A stretch of 64,000 nucleotides of DNA from Shewanella acanthi (GTDB lineage: Bacteria; Pseudomonadota; Gammaproteobacteria; Enterobacterales; Shewanellaceae): NCBI RefSeq assembly GCF_019457475.1, contig NZ_CP080413.1, positions 3,410,001-3,474,000 on the forward strand, given 5' to 3'. A program made the position numbers and the translations under genes. The stretch's first letter is position 1. Every line of letters begins with the position of its first letter. Shown here in pieces: positions 55,554 to 64,000 of this stretch. Below the pieces are notes generated by a model, which did not search any database, was not told the origin of the DNA, and worked only from the letters and a program-made list of their open reading frames with translations.

Positions 55554-55943
55554 TTATTCCTCGTCGATTACAGCTTGGTAGCCTTCGGCATCCAGCAGCG
55601 CGTCAACTTCTGATTCGTCAGAAGGCATTACGCGGAAGAACCAGCCTTCACCGTATGCATCGCTGTTTACTAATTCTGGAGAATCTTCCAGCGCTTCGTT
55701 CACTGCAATCACTTCACCAGAGATAGGTGCGTAGATGTCAGAAGCCGCTTTAACAGACTCAGCGACTGCGCAGTCTTCACCAGCAGATACAGTGTCGCCC
55801 ACTTCTGGCAGCTCAACGAAAACCATGTCACCTAACAGCTCTTGGGCATGCTCAGTGATACCCACAGTGTAGCTGCCGTCTTCTTCCTTACGGATCCATT
55901 CGTGTGAAGAGGCGTATTTCAGTTCTGTAGGAATATTGCTCAT
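55554..55943 (-). CDS. gcvH: Glycine cleavage system H protein
   Basis: This 129-residue lipoyl carrier shuttles the aminomethyl group between the P, T and L proteins. The lipoylated Lys is in [20 protein letters not shown]. Its length and the start [17 protein letters not shown] are typical. It lies 24 bases after gcvT. Confidence 0.97.
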   Translation of the reverse strand: MSNIPTELKYASSHEWIRKEEDGSYTVGITEHAQELLGDMVFVELPEVGDTVSAGEDCAVAESVKAASDIYAPISGEVIAVNEALEDSPELVNSDAYGEGWFFRVMPSDESEVDALLDAEGYQAVIDEE

Positions 55944-55967
55944 TATTCTTGTTCCTTGTTCAGTTTT

Positions 55968-57062
55968 TTAAAATGCTTGTTTACCGTTACGCACAAAGTT
56001 TGGCGCAACTACTCTAACAGCCACACGCTTTTTACGCATTTCGACTTCTGCAGTATCCCCAATAGTGTTAGGAACACGCGCCATCGCAATAGAATAGCCC
56101 AATGTAGGCGAGAAAGTACCACTTGTGATCACACCCTGCTGCTCAACACCCGCAGCGTCAGTGAAATAGACTGGCATATCGTGGCGCAGAACGCCCTTCT
56201 CTTCCATGATAAGCCCCACCAGTTTGTCGGTACCCGCATCGCGCAGGGCTTCAAGCGCCTTACGGCCGATGAAATCACGATCACTTGGTTCCCATGCAAT
56301 GGTCCAGCCCATGTTGGCGGCAAGTGGGTTGATGGTTTCGTCCATGTCGAGGCCGTAGAGGTTCATACCGGCTTCTAAACGTAGGGTGTCGCGGGCGCCA
56401 AGACCACATGGCTTAACGCCTTGATCTAACAAGGCTTGCCACAGTGCTTCGGCTTCGGCTTCTGGCACAATAATTTCGTAGCCAACTTCACCGGTGTAAC
56501 CCGTAGTGGCAATAAAGAGAGAGCCGGTTTGTTTACCGAAGAAAGGTTTCATGCCTTCGATAGCGGCGTTTTGCTCGGCTGTGAATACCGCGGCGGCTTT
56601 GGCCTTAGCGTTAGGACCTTGAACGGCGATCATCGCCAGCTCAGGACGCTCGGTCACAGTCACATCAAAACCTTGGGATTGCTTGGCGATCCAAGCTAAG
56701 TCTTTTTCGCGGGTCGCGCTGTTCACTACCACACGGTAGTTAGTGTCGCTTAAGTAGTAAGTAATGAGGTCGTCGATAACGCCAGCATTTTCATCTAACA
56801 TGCCGCCGTAAAGGGCTTTACCAGGCACTTTAAGCTTGGCCACATCGTTTGCCAGCAGCTTACGGAGGAATGCGCACGCATCGCTACCGATGACATCAAC
56901 CACTGTCATGTGAGAAACGTCGAACATACCTGCGTCTTGACGCACGGCGTGGTGTTCTTCGATTTGTGAACCATAGTTGAGGGGCATATCCCAACCGTGG
57001 AAGTCGACCATCTTAGCGTTTGATTCTAAGTGCTTGTTAAACAGAACAGTTTTATTAGCCAT
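55968..57062 (-). CDS. gcvT: Aminomethyltransferase, glycine cleavage T protein
   Basis: This 364-residue enzyme releases ammonia and passes the one-carbon unit to tetrahydrofolate. It has the N-terminal motif [28 protein letters not shown], of which the parts EEHHAVR and FDVSHM are diagnostic. Other matches are [12 protein letters not shown] and [16 protein letters not shown]. It is first of the gcvT-gcvH-gcvP cluster. Regulation by GcvA/GcvR or another system cannot be read from the upstream region. Confidence 0.97.
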   Translation of the reverse strand: MANKTVLFNKHLESNAKMVDFHGWDMPLNYGSQIEEHHAVRQDAGMFDVSHMTVVDVIGSDACAFLRKLLANDVAKLKVPGKALYGGMLDENAGVIDDLITYYLSDTNYRVVVNSATREKDLAWIAKQSQGFDVTVTERPELAMIAVQGPNAKAKAAAVFTAEQNAAIEGMKPFFGKQTGSLFIATTGYTGEVGYEIIVPEAEAEALWQALLDQGVKPCGLGARDTLRLEAGMNLYGLDMDETINPLAANMGWTIAWEPSDRDFIGRKALEALRDAGTDKLVGLIMEEKGVLRHDMPVYFTDAAGVEQQGVITSGTFSPTLGYSIAMARVPNTIGDTAEVEMRKKRVAVRVVAPNFVRNGKQAF

Positions 57063-57463
57063 TGTTATCCCTTTTGTGCGGCCTTATTCAGGTCTCTGCC
57101 TAGCGTAGGGTGATACCAATCGGGCTAAATATCTGGCTGTATAGACATGCTATTTACAGGATGGACTCATGGGAAAAGGTTACCCTCTTCGGCATCAATG
57201 CACCTTAATCTAAACGCCTAACAGATGCAGAACTCATCAGATATTTATCGTGATTGGTAAAATACTAGGGTCTAAAATGCGGCGAAATTATACATTGCGT
57301 CACAAATTTGTATACAAGAGATTTTTCTAATCCGAAGCTATGCCTCATTAGAATTTCTTATCCGATATGTGACAATTTATTTCATGCGAATGCGTATTTT
57401 GCTCAGCTTGCCACCAATATGCTGATATTAGCGGCAATTCTGATTACATTAGCGTAACCGAGG
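57063..57463. promoter_or_regulatory. Upstream region of gcvT
   Basis: The region is gene-free and holds the gcv promoter. A GCCGAAGAGGGTAACC stretch on the minus strand recalls part of a glycine riboswitch, but the rest of that fold is not evident, so it is not called. Confidence 0.45.
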
Positions 57464-58687
57464 CTATCGACACAGCTTAGGCAAGGAGGACTTATTGCCC
57501 ATGGCCTGTTGCATGAACACTGTTTTCAGCCCAGCGACATTATCGACAAGGTTAAGGCCAAGATCGCGAATCGCCTTCTTGATTGGGTTGCCGCCTTCAA
57601 AAAGGCGCTTAAAGCCTTCCATCACGGCAATCATCTCCATGGCGTCGCTCTTACGCCAACGCTCCAGCGCCCTTAGCTGACCATAATCGCCAATGTCTTT
57701 ACCCGCTTCGTGCAGTTCACTCACCACTTCTATGATGCTTGCCGCATCGAGAAATCCAAGATTGACGCCTTGGCCGGCCAGCGGATGAATCGTATGGGCG
57801 GCATCGCCCGCGAGCACTAAACGGTGGCGGGCGAAATGGCGGGCATAACGCATACGCAGTGGAAATGCCTGACGCTCGCTGGCTAACTGACACAGACCTA
57901 AGCTGCCATCGAAGGCGGCGGTAAGGCTGCGCTCGAATTGCTCCGGCGTCATCGCCATTAAGTCATTGGCCTTTTCTGGCGGCACCGACCAGACGATAGA
58001 GCAGAGGTTATCCTCATAGAGCGGCAGGAAGGCCAGCGGACCATCTTTTAAAAACACCTGACGGGCGGTGGCAAGGTGCGGCAGCTCAGTGCGAATGGTC
58101 GCAACCAAGGCATTATGGCCATAGTCCCAGAAGGTAAGTGGGATTTTGCACTGCTCACGCACCCAGGAATTAGCACCATCGGCGGCAATCACGAGGGCTG
58201 CGCTCACACTTTCTATTTCAGAATCAGCTCCGTTAGCTAAAGTCAGCCATGCTTCACGCTCACCGAAAGCGATACGATCGAGGCGTTGATTCTCGATGTG
58301 AGTGATATTGTCGAATTCGGCGGCGCGTTTGGCTAAGGCATAGCTGATGGCATCGTTCTCGATAATCGAGCCAAGGCTAGGTTCACAGATACTGTTGGCA
58401 TCGAAGGCTATCTTGCCAAAGCCGTCCTTATCCCAGACCGCCATTTTTTGATAGGGCGCTACGCGCTCCGTATCTAAATAAGTCCAAGCACCGAGGTGCT
58501 CCAGCAAGCGTTGACTCGCCTTATTGATGGCACTAACCCGAAGGCGCGGCTCACCACTCACGGGCTCGGTTTGGCCAGCGTCAATCACGACAACGTTAAG
58601 ATCGGCCTGGGCCAATCCAATCGCGGTGGCCAGTCCCACCATGCCGCCACCCACAATGGCAATGTCATAGGCTTGTGAACTTAACAT
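57464..58687 (-). CDS. ubiI: FAD-dependent ubiquinone biosynthesis hydroxylase, UbiI/VisC type
   Basis: This 407-residue flavin monooxygenase has the dinucleotide motif YDIAIVGGGMVGLATAIGL, the DG motif AALVIAADGANSWVRE and the FAD motif LVLAGDAAHTIHPLAGQGVN. Such enzymes hydroxylate the ubiquinone ring. The position directly after ubiH matches ubiI (visC) in E. coli. UbiF is a close relative, so the exact ring position is inferred from gene order. It is probably membrane-associated, with the other Ubi proteins. Confidence 0.82.
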   Translation of the reverse strand: MLSSQAYDIAIVGGGMVGLATAIGLAQADLNVVVIDAGQTEPVSGEPRLRVSAINKASQRLLEHLGAWTYLDTERVAPYQKMAVWDKDGFGKIAFDANSICEPSLGSIIENDAISYALAKRAAEFDNITHIENQRLDRIAFGEREAWLTLANGADSEIESVSAALVIAADGANSWVREQCKIPLTFWDYGHNALVATIRTELPHLATARQVFLKDGPLAFLPLYEDNLCSIVWSVPPEKANDLMAMTPEQFERSLTAAFDGSLGLCQLASERQAFPLRMRYARHFARHRLVLAGDAAHTIHPLAGQGVNLGFLDAASIIEVVSELHEAGKDIGDYGQLRALERWRKSDAMEMIAVMEGFKRLFEGGNPIKKAIRDLGLNLVDNVAGLKTVFMQQAMGNKSSLPKLCR

Positions 58688-58720
58688 GGATACATCCTTC
58701 TCACGCTTAGCTTGAACTTG

Positions 58721-59953
58721 TTATTTCCAGCCCATCGCCCTGTGGGCAACGGGGGTTTTTAGTGGTGGCAACCAAGACAGCAGTCGCAAACCCAAATTAC
58801 GACCCAGCGCCAACGGCCAGTATTGGTTAGAGAAGCCACGAACTAAGAATTCGATATTGGTCAAAGTGGTGTTTCTGTCCTGCTCCCGCGCCTTTAAATA
58901 GGCATGGGTGATGTTAGCAGCGCCAACATCGTTCCCCGCGAGAAGCGCTTCCTGTAGCACCTCAAGCAGGCTCATGACATCCCTAAGCCCCAAGTTAAAG
59001 CCCTGCCCTGCAATTGGGTGCAGGGTTTGCGCCGCATTACCGATAAACACGCAGCGGTGGTGTATCGGTCTTGGCATATAGGCAAGGTTTAATGGGTAGG
59101 CATGGCGCTCGCTGACATCGATAAATTGCCCCGCACGGTAACCAAAGGCTTGTTGCAACGTGGCTAAAAACGCTTGCTTTGGTGCATTGAGCATCTTATT
59201 CGCGGCTTCATCATCCAACGCCCATACGAGGGATAACCTCGGCTGACCTTGGTTATCGGCCATTGGCAGTAAGGCTAATGGTCCTGTTTGAGTGAAACGC
59301 TCATAGGCCCAATGTTGATGGGGCTTATCGGTTTGCAGGTTGGCAACTATGGCGGTTTGCTCGAAGGAGACTTGAGTAACAGGCAGATTAAAGCTGCTGC
59401 GCACCTTGGATTGCAGACCATCGGCGGCGACAACCAGCTTAGCGCGAATGTGCTCGCCAGTATCGAGCACCAGTGTGTGGGCATCGATATCGGCCTTAAG
59501 ATCGCTAAGCTTGGCTGGGCAAAAGAGCAACACGGAAGATTTTTTCAGTTCATCGAAGAGGGCTTTGCCCACGCGCTCTAACTCAACCACTTGGCCTAGG
59601 GCATCTAAGTGAAACTGCTCGGCATTGAGCTCTGTCATCCCAAAGTGGCCGCGGTCGGACACATGGATATCCCGAATCGGCGTGCCTAAATGGGCAAGCT
59701 TAGGCCAAATACCAAGGCGCGATAATTGAAAAATCGAGCCGTGGGCAATGGCAATCGAGCGGGCATCGAATCCTGGATGGTTTGTGCTTGGAGGCATAGC
59801 CTCAATCAGCGCGACCTTTAACGGCGCATTAGGCGAGGATAACTGACTCAATGCCAAGGCGAGCGTCGCGCCTGCCATGGCGCCACCAACAATGGCGATA
59901 TCAACGTTTTGAATTGAAGTTTGCATCTGATTCGTAGCCGTCACAGTTCCCAT
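58721..59953 (-). CDS. ubiH: 2-octaprenyl-6-methoxyphenol hydroxylase
   Basis: This 410-residue flavin hydroxylase acts in aerobic ubiquinone synthesis. It has VDIAIVGGAMAGATLALAL, LVVAADGLQSKVRSS and CVFIGNAAQTLHPIAGQGFN; Asn replaces the Asp seen in most relatives (GDA), as in other UbiH proteins I recall. It lies 33 bases before the ubiI-type gene, in one operon. In E. coli pepP lies between ygfB and ubiH; here it does not. Confidence 0.88.
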   Translation of the reverse strand: MGTVTATNQMQTSIQNVDIAIVGGAMAGATLALALSQLSSPNAPLKVALIEAMPPSTNHPGFDARSIAIAHGSIFQLSRLGIWPKLAHLGTPIRDIHVSDRGHFGMTELNAEQFHLDALGQVVELERVGKALFDELKKSSVLLFCPAKLSDLKADIDAHTLVLDTGEHIRAKLVVAADGLQSKVRSSFNLPVTQVSFEQTAIVANLQTDKPHQHWAYERFTQTGPLALLPMADNQGQPRLSLVWALDDEAANKMLNAPKQAFLATLQQAFGYRAGQFIDVSERHAYPLNLAYMPRPIHHRCVFIGNAAQTLHPIAGQGFNLGLRDVMSLLEVLQEALLAGNDVGAANITHAYLKAREQDRNTTLTNIEFLVRGFSNQYWPLALGRNLGLRLLSWLPPLKTPVAHRAMGWK

Positions 59954-60033
59954 TCAAGCTAGGACGAACAACAAGTGTTGTGTCTTAGGATTTTCAACAA
60001 CAGGCTGTGCTTAATAAAAGCCATCTATTAAAC

Positions 60034-60059
60034 AAAAGGCAGAGTCTCCCCCGCCTTTT
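60034..60059 (-). terminator. Weak terminator after ygfB
   Basis: AAAAGGC-(12 nt)-GCCTTTT on the minus strand ends in a T-run. It lies just beyond the ygfB stop codon and may partly separate ygfB from ubiH. Confidence 0.6.
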
Positions 60060-60072
60060 ATGCTATGTGCGA

Positions 60073-60648
60073 TTAGTGGATAACCGCAGTTTCTTCCGGC
60101 TCGCCCTCGGGTAATTCGGGGCCAAATTCGGAGTAACATAAAATAGCGGCAATGCGCACAAACTCAAGCAGTTCAACATAGGCAGCCTCTGACTCTTCAT
60201 CGTCGGCAACATCGAACTCAACTTGGGCGATTTCAGCTAAATCTTTAATCACTTCGCGCACTTCGGCCGACGCTTGGTTTAACTTAGGCTGAATAATCGC
60301 GATACCGGTAAGAAAACTTTGAGTCCACAGCGACAGCGCCTCGACACGCTTGCTTAATGGCTCTTCCTCTTCTGGCAGCAGTGGCATAAAACCAAACTCA
60401 AAATCCACCAGACGGGTAATCGAATCTTGGAATAATTCACACACTAATTGATGCAAAGGTGCTGGCAGTGGTTGACCATCGTTCATCAGGTCGAAGAGGG
60501 GTTTAATCCACATATCACCGCTTTGATCGACACCGCCACAAATTAACCCAACGAGGGCACCGTGAACTTCAACCGGATGTTGACCAATTTCAGCCGCATC
60601 GAGGGCGATTTTCAGGCTGTCGATACGTAACGAAGGAGGGGTTGCCAT
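60073..60648 (-). CDS. ygfB: UPF0149 family protein YgfB
   Basis: ATG 60646-60648 (MATPPSLRIDSLKIALDAAE) with GGAA upstream is chosen over an earlier frame start that adds 20 residues. The 191-residue acidic, helical protein has the family signature VHGALVGLICGG. In Pseudomonas a YgfB protein has been tied to regulation of beta-lactam resistance genes, but its general function is unsettled. It sits between ubiH and the divergent zapA, as in enteric bacteria. Confidence 0.88.
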   Translation of the reverse strand: MATPPSLRIDSLKIALDAAEIGQHPVEVHGALVGLICGGVDQSGDMWIKPLFDLMNDGQPLPAPLHQLVCELFQDSITRLVDFEFGFMPLLPEEEEPLSKRVEALSLWTQSFLTGIAIIQPKLNQASAEVREVIKDLAEIAQVEFDVADDEESEAAYVELLEFVRIAAILCYSEFGPELPEGEPEETAVIH

Positions 60649-60873
60649 AACTGATTCCAAATAGACATTTTCAGCAGCAATGCTAGCAGAGATAAAGGCT
60701 TGAACCAACTCTGAATCCCGATTCTCAGGCCTTAAGATAAAAATTCGGGTAACTGCTCACACAAGCAGCAAACAAAGCGGCGATTACACAATCGGGCAGC
60801 ACCTCGCCTTGCACTTTTAATATCAGCCCTATATAGTCCGCCGTATCGACGCGAACGAAAGGATTACCCTCAA

Positions 60874-61176
60874 ATGAGTAACAGTGCCGTTGAAATCACC
60901 CTGCTAGGACGCACCTACTCGATTGCCTGCCCTGCGGGTCAGGAAGAGGCGCTGCGTGTCGTAGCTCAAGGTGTAGAACAACAGCTCACCGCCATGAAAA
61001 CAAAGAGAAACAGCATTAATCGTGAAGAGATTGCGATTATGGCTGCGCTGAATATTGGTCACGAGCTGTACCAAGAAAAGCAGAAAAATAAGCAATATAT
61101 GAAACAAATGGATGACCGTATCAACCTGTTGCAGTCAACCCTCGAAAACGCCTTAGTTGAGCGTTCAACCAAATAG
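60874..61176 (+). CDS. zapA: Cell division protein ZapA
   Basis: This 100-residue protein has an N-terminal beta/alpha domain (VEITLLGRTYSIACPAGQEEAL) and a C-terminal coiled coil (about 55-98). It cross-links FtsZ filaments in the Z-ring. The placement between ygfB and the 6S RNA and cyclo-ligase genes is the conserved gammaproteobacterial order. AAGGA upstream supports the start. Confidence 0.95.
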   Translation: MSNSAVEITLLGRTYSIACPAGQEEALRVVAQGVEQQLTAMKTKRNSINREEIAIMAALNIGHELYQEKQKNKQYMKQMDDRINLLQSTLENALVERSTK

Positions 61177-61291
61177 TTTTAGACTGTGTAGCTCTTGGTC
61201 AATGCACCTTGCAGACCATTAAGAGTTGCACAGTGAATCACTAGACTAACCTATACTGTTAGGCCAAGCTGTAAGTGATTCAGTACCGTTT

Positions 61292-61474
61292 TTGCTCCCT
61301 GGGGTGCAGGCCAACTGGTAATGTCCCTGTGCCGATAATTTTGATCTCAGGGTGAATGTTTTGCCGACATTGAGCAGGCTCGGCTCGTACCGAGAAGCCT
61401 TAGGAAGTAATCATTTACCCGCCTTGAACCTACGGTTCAAGGGCTACACCGGTAGCGGCACTCTGGGGAGCATC
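61292..61474 (+). ncRNA. ssrS: 6S RNA
   Basis: The RNA begins GCUCCCUGGGG and ends CUCUGGGGAGC, which pair to close the rod. It shares blocks with E. coli 6S RNA, including CCGAGAAGCCUUA and GCCUUGAACC...GGUUCAAGGG. It mimics an open promoter and binds the sigma-70 holoenzyme in stationary phase. It lies between zapA and the cyclo-ligase gene, as in E. coli. The 5' and 3' ends are approximate. Confidence 0.93.
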
Positions 61475-61481
61475 TCAATTT

Positions 61482-62201
61482 ATGTCTAGTCATCTATCTG
61501 AGATATCATCTAGCACACGTTCAAATACAAGCACAGAAAAAAGCGCGAGTGGTAGCTCTTGTCTTAGTGCCTGCGTTAGCACACTGAATAACCCAGATTC
61601 AGTTATGGCGCTTAACGGCTTAAATCGCGCGGCGCTTCGTAAGCAAATTCGCCTTGAACGTAACTCACTAACAGACACCGAACAGCAACAGGCAAGCATT
61701 GCCGCCCTTAAGCACATCCTTAGCGAACTTATGGAAAGACAAGTAAAACGGGTGGCGCTTTATCTTACCCACGATGGAGAGCTTGCCACCGCGCCCTTAA
61801 TCGCCGCGCTTTGGCAGTTGGGGATTCACACTTACCTGCCAAGACTGCATCCCTTTAATCCAGGACAATTACTGTTTTTGCATTACAGCGAAAGCTCCAT
61901 CATGCTGCCGAATCAATTTGGCATTCTAGAGCCCAAGCTGGATGTACGTGACGTGATGCCTATTGATGCGCTGGATGTAGTGATCACCCCGCTGGTCGCC
62001 TTCGATAGCAAAGGTAATCGCATGGGGATGGGCGGCGGCTATTACGATAGAACCCTTGCCAATTGGAGCATTCATGGCAAACCACTGCCCATGGGTTACG
62101 CCCACGATTGCCAAAAAGTCGAGCTACTGCCCTGCGAGCACTGGGATGTACCGCTGCCGATTATCGTGACCCCGAGTGGCCTGCTTAGATTTAAGCTCTA
62201 G
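61482..62201 (+). CDS. ygfA: 5-formyltetrahydrofolate cyclo-ligase
   Basis: This enzyme converts 5-formyl-THF to 5,10-methenyl-THF with ATP. The family motifs are RKQIRLERNSLTD near the start, VALYLTHDGELATAPLI, and the phosphate-binding MGMGGGYYDRTLAN. The frame gives 239 residues, but the first 41 are Ser-rich and unlike the family. An ATG at 61605 (MALNGLNRAALRKQIRL) would give a normal 198 residues, but it lacks a clear ribosome site. It is usually co-transcribed with 6S RNA. Confidence 0.88.
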   Translation: MSSHLSEISSSTRSNTSTEKSASGSSCLSACVSTLNNPDSVMALNGLNRAALRKQIRLERNSLTDTEQQQASIAALKHILSELMERQVKRVALYLTHDGELATAPLIAALWQLGIHTYLPRLHPFNPGQLLFLHYSESSIMLPNQFGILEPKLDVRDVMPIDALDVVITPLVAFDSKGNRMGMGGGYYDRTLANWSIHGKPLPMGYAHDCQKVELLPCEHWDVPLPIIVTPSGLLRFKL

Positions 62202-62218
62202 GTGCTAGGTGCTAGGTG
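62198..62218. repeat. 7-bp tandem repeat at the end of ygfA
   Basis: CTAGGTG occurs three times in tandem, and the first copy includes the TAG stop codon. Copy changes would not alter the protein because translation stops in the first unit. Confidence 0.85.
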
Positions 62219-62254
62219 CTAACCATTAGAACTTAAGTTTTACACATTCGCCCC

Positions 62255-63001
62255 TTATTTAAGCTGTCGTCCACCATCGACAGCATGGCTTCTGCCCGTT
62301 ACATAACGACTGCCAAGTAAGTAATCCACCAACGCAATAATCTCTTGATTACCCGCTTCCTTCGGCAACATCGCCTTGGCTAAAGTCTTTTGCCGATAGG
62401 CGTCATCATCGCTTGGGTTAAAGAGGATCATCGCAGGCGCGATGGAGTTAACCTTCACCTCGGGCGCAAATTTGGCGGCGAAGGAAAGCGTCAGATTTTC
62501 AAGCGCGGCTTTACTTGCGGCATAGGCGATATGCTTGGCACTGCCCTTTTGAGCCACATAATCGGTGAGATGAATAATATCGGCCGCGCCGATTTCTCCC
62601 TGCGCACCTGCTCGCAGCTGCGACTCTAAACTTAAATTCAACAGATAGGGCACGTGCACATGCACCTGCATCATCCGCTCCATCACCTGCGTCATCCCAT
62701 CCAATGCGCCATCGGTAGATTTACCATCGGATAACCAATCCGAAGCGTTGTGGATAATGGCGCGAAGCGTTGGCAGCTTTTGTAATTCACTGACTAAGGT
62801 TTTCAGCTCATCCTTATCGTAAAAATCACATTGATAAAGGATTGCGCCTAGCGCGTTGAGCTCGTCAATACTGGGATAATGACTGCGATAGGTGCCAATA
62901 ACGGTTTCGCCCTGAGCCAGCAGATGCTTAGCCAGCGCATAGCCGATACGTTTACCGACACCTGTGATAAGAATGGGAGCAGACAGAGTCCTTTTCATCA
63001 T
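62255..63001 (-). CDS. folM: Dihydromonapterin reductase FolM
   Basis: This 248-residue SDR reduces dihydromonapterin or dihydrofolate with NADPH. It opens with ILITGVGKRIGYALAKHL, where the Arg after the glycine motif fits NADPH-dependent FolM. It also shows IIHNASDW in place of NNAG, and YAASKAALENL as the catalytic YxxxK. It is convergent with the cyclo-ligase gene. The two folate genes lie close to gcvTHP. AGGA 9 bases before the first ATG supports this start. Confidence 0.88.
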   Translation of the reverse strand: MMKRTLSAPILITGVGKRIGYALAKHLLAQGETVIGTYRSHYPSIDELNALGAILYQCDFYDKDELKTLVSELQKLPTLRAIIHNASDWLSDGKSTDGALDGMTQVMERMMQVHVHVPYLLNLSLESQLRAGAQGEIGAADIIHLTDYVAQKGSAKHIAYAASKAALENLTLSFAAKFAPEVKVNSIAPAMILFNPSDDDAYRQKTLAKAMLPKEAGNQEIIALVDYLLGSRYVTGRSHAVDGGRQLK

Positions 63002-63222
63002 AGCTATCCTAAAATGGTCATCCTATAAATGTTTCACTGCGTTAGATGGATATGCTATCGCCAAGAAATACATCAGTTAACTCAATGAATAGCGTGAATT
63101 TTACGTTAAATTTAAAAATTTAGCCCGATAAAATGACCGCTCTGTTGATAAGGGAACATGGTATTCATCCTTGAGCCTCTTATACTAGCGAGAGAATGCA
63201 AGAAAACGCCGCAGGATACTCA

Positions 63223-63606
63223 ATGCAACTTAGGATATTTTTTGATGGCCAATGCCCGCTGTGTCAGGCAGAGATGCGCCGCCTTAAAAGATTCGATTCA
63301 AGGGGGCTTATCGCCCTTGAAGACATTAATGCCGTGGATTTTGAGCAGCGTTTTAGCCATATCAATAAGCATGATGCTAAACGCGTGCTACATGGCGAAA
63401 CTTTTGAGGGCGAGTTGTTACTCGGTTTAGATGTCAGTCAGCGCGCGTGGTCACTGCTTGATCGTCGCCCTTGGCTTAAACTTTTGCGCTTGCCCCCGAT
63501 TAAGCCCATCGCCGATTGGGGTTATCTGCTGCTGGCAAAACACAGATATCGCCTCTCCTACCTGCTCACGGGTAAAAAAGTGTGTGATAGCGACTGTCAG
63601 CTGTAA
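63223..63606 (+). CDS. DCC family (DUF393) protein
   Basis: The start ATG 63223 (MQLRIFFDGQCPLCQAEM) has AGGA upstream; a longer frame starts nine codons earlier. The product of 127 residues carries the family motif DGxCPLC at the start, a thioredoxin-like CxxC. It is a predicted thiol-disulfide oxidoreductase of unknown substrate. It stands alone, convergent with mdh. Confidence 0.85.
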   Translation: MQLRIFFDGQCPLCQAEMRRLKRFDSRGLIALEDINAVDFEQRFSHINKHDAKRVLHGETFEGELLLGLDVSQRAWSLLDRRPWLKLLRLPPIKPIADWGYLLLAKHRYRLSYLLTGKKVCDSDCQL

Positions 63607-63641
63607 TCCAACGTCAGTTTCACATGATTAGGACGGAAAAT

Positions 63642-63669
63642 AAAAACGGAGCACTAGGCTCCGTTTTTA
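63642..63669. terminator. Bidirectional terminator between DCC and mdh
   Basis: AAAAACGGAGC-ACTAG-GCTCCGTTTTT is a strong symmetric terminator between the convergent genes. Confidence 0.9.
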
Positions 63670-63688
63670 ATGTCTATCCAAGGACAGA

Positions 63689-64000
63689 TTACTTAACGAA
63701 ATCAACACCTAAAGTGATATCGCCTTTCAGCGTATCTAGCATTGCATCGCGAGCGTTAGCTTCGAAAGCACTGACTTCGCCGTATGGTAGAACTTGTTCG
63801 ATACCGTTTTTGCCCAGCAGAACTGGTTGAGCGAAGAACTCAGCGTGCTCGCTACCGCCGTCAACGTATGCACATTCAACAACGTTAGCTTCGCCTTGCA
63901 GACCACGAACCAGAGACAGACCAAAACGGCAAGCTGCTTGACCCATAGACAGAGTCGCGCTACCGCCACCGGCTTTAGCTTCAACCACTTCAGTACCCGC
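63689..64000 (-). CDS. mdh: Malate dehydrogenase (3' part; gene continues past the window)
   Basis: The frame is open to the window edge and covers the last 103 residues. It includes [52 protein letters not shown] and a helix ending FVK, all typical of the C-terminal half of proteobacterial malate dehydrogenase (about 311 residues). The enzyme oxidises malate to oxaloacetate with NAD. The catalytic N-terminal motifs lie outside the window. Confidence 0.95.
   Translation of the reverse strand, partial: AGTEVVEAKAGGGSATLSMGQAACRFGLSLVRGLQGEANVVECAYVDGGSEHAEFFAQPVLLGKNGIEQVLPYGEVSAFEANARDAMLDTLKGDITLGVDFVK

Noticed and set aside
57063..57300. Possible glycine riboswitch before gcvT
   Set aside because: Only a GCCGAAGAGGGTAACC-like stretch matches; the paired GGAGAG and CUCUCAGG elements and a second aptamer are not visible.
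1..64000. CRISPR arrays, tRNA and rRNA genes
   Set aside because: No regularly spaced repeats and no tRNA- or rRNA-like sequence were noticed on reading; a covariance-model scan was not possible.

Overview
The window looks like a Shewanella chromosome or a close relative. Housekeeping genes include malate dehydrogenase, folM, a 5-formyl-THF cyclo-ligase, 6S RNA, zapA, ygfB, ubiH, a ubiI-type hydroxylase and gcvTHP. Around them are several TonB receptors, DUF3622 and DUF3297 proteins and an OsmC-YcaO fusion, a mix I associate with Shewanella. This is inferred from gene content and order, not from a search.

Layout. 1-18.3 kb is mostly core genome: a truncated HDOD protein, a BtuB-like receptor behind a cobalamin riboswitch, a phosphoribosyltransferase, a MATE exporter, a PAS-type diguanylate cyclase, OsmC-YcaO, a siderophore-type receptor with a Fur-box-like site, and small conserved proteins. 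A DUF4382 lipoprotein, an aldo/keto reductase and a membrane NERD protein complete this part. 18.45-22.4 kb is an AT-rich, tightly coupled three-gene operon: a metallophosphoesterase, an ORC/CDC6-like ATPase and an unrecognised protein. I think it is an undescribed defence-type module.

22,719-52,530 is a complete Tn7-like transposon of 29,812 bp, delimited here at base level. It has TG...CA termini, near-identical 26-bp inverted ends, three GTTGGAAAC-type sites in each end and a 5-bp target duplication ACTAT. It sits 12 bp beyond the gcvP stop codon and carries tnsA-tnsB-tnsC-tniQ-tnsD as overlapping genes. Its left cargo (23.4-39.0 kb) is a full beta-galactoside pathway. This comprises a TonB receptor, GH35 beta-galactosidase, SGNH/CE2-type esterase, MFS sugar porter, mutarotase and SDR dehydrogenase. 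It continues with a lactonase, galactonate dehydratase, KDGal kinase and KDPGal aldolase, under an AraC regulator. These steps form a De Ley-Doudoroff route from galactose to pyruvate and glyceraldehyde-3-phosphate. Its right cargo (48.2-52.1 kb) is an IetAS-like AAA ATPase/subtilase defence pair with two small partner genes. An integrase relic and a terminator that replaces the displaced gcvP terminator lie next to the right end.

52.5-64 kb returns to core genome: glycine cleavage (gcvTHP), ubiquinone hydroxylases, ygfB, zapA, 6S RNA, 5-FCL, folM, a DCC protein and the 3' part of mdh.

No CRISPR array, rRNA or tRNA was seen. Functional assignments rest on motifs and family recall; nothing was searched.
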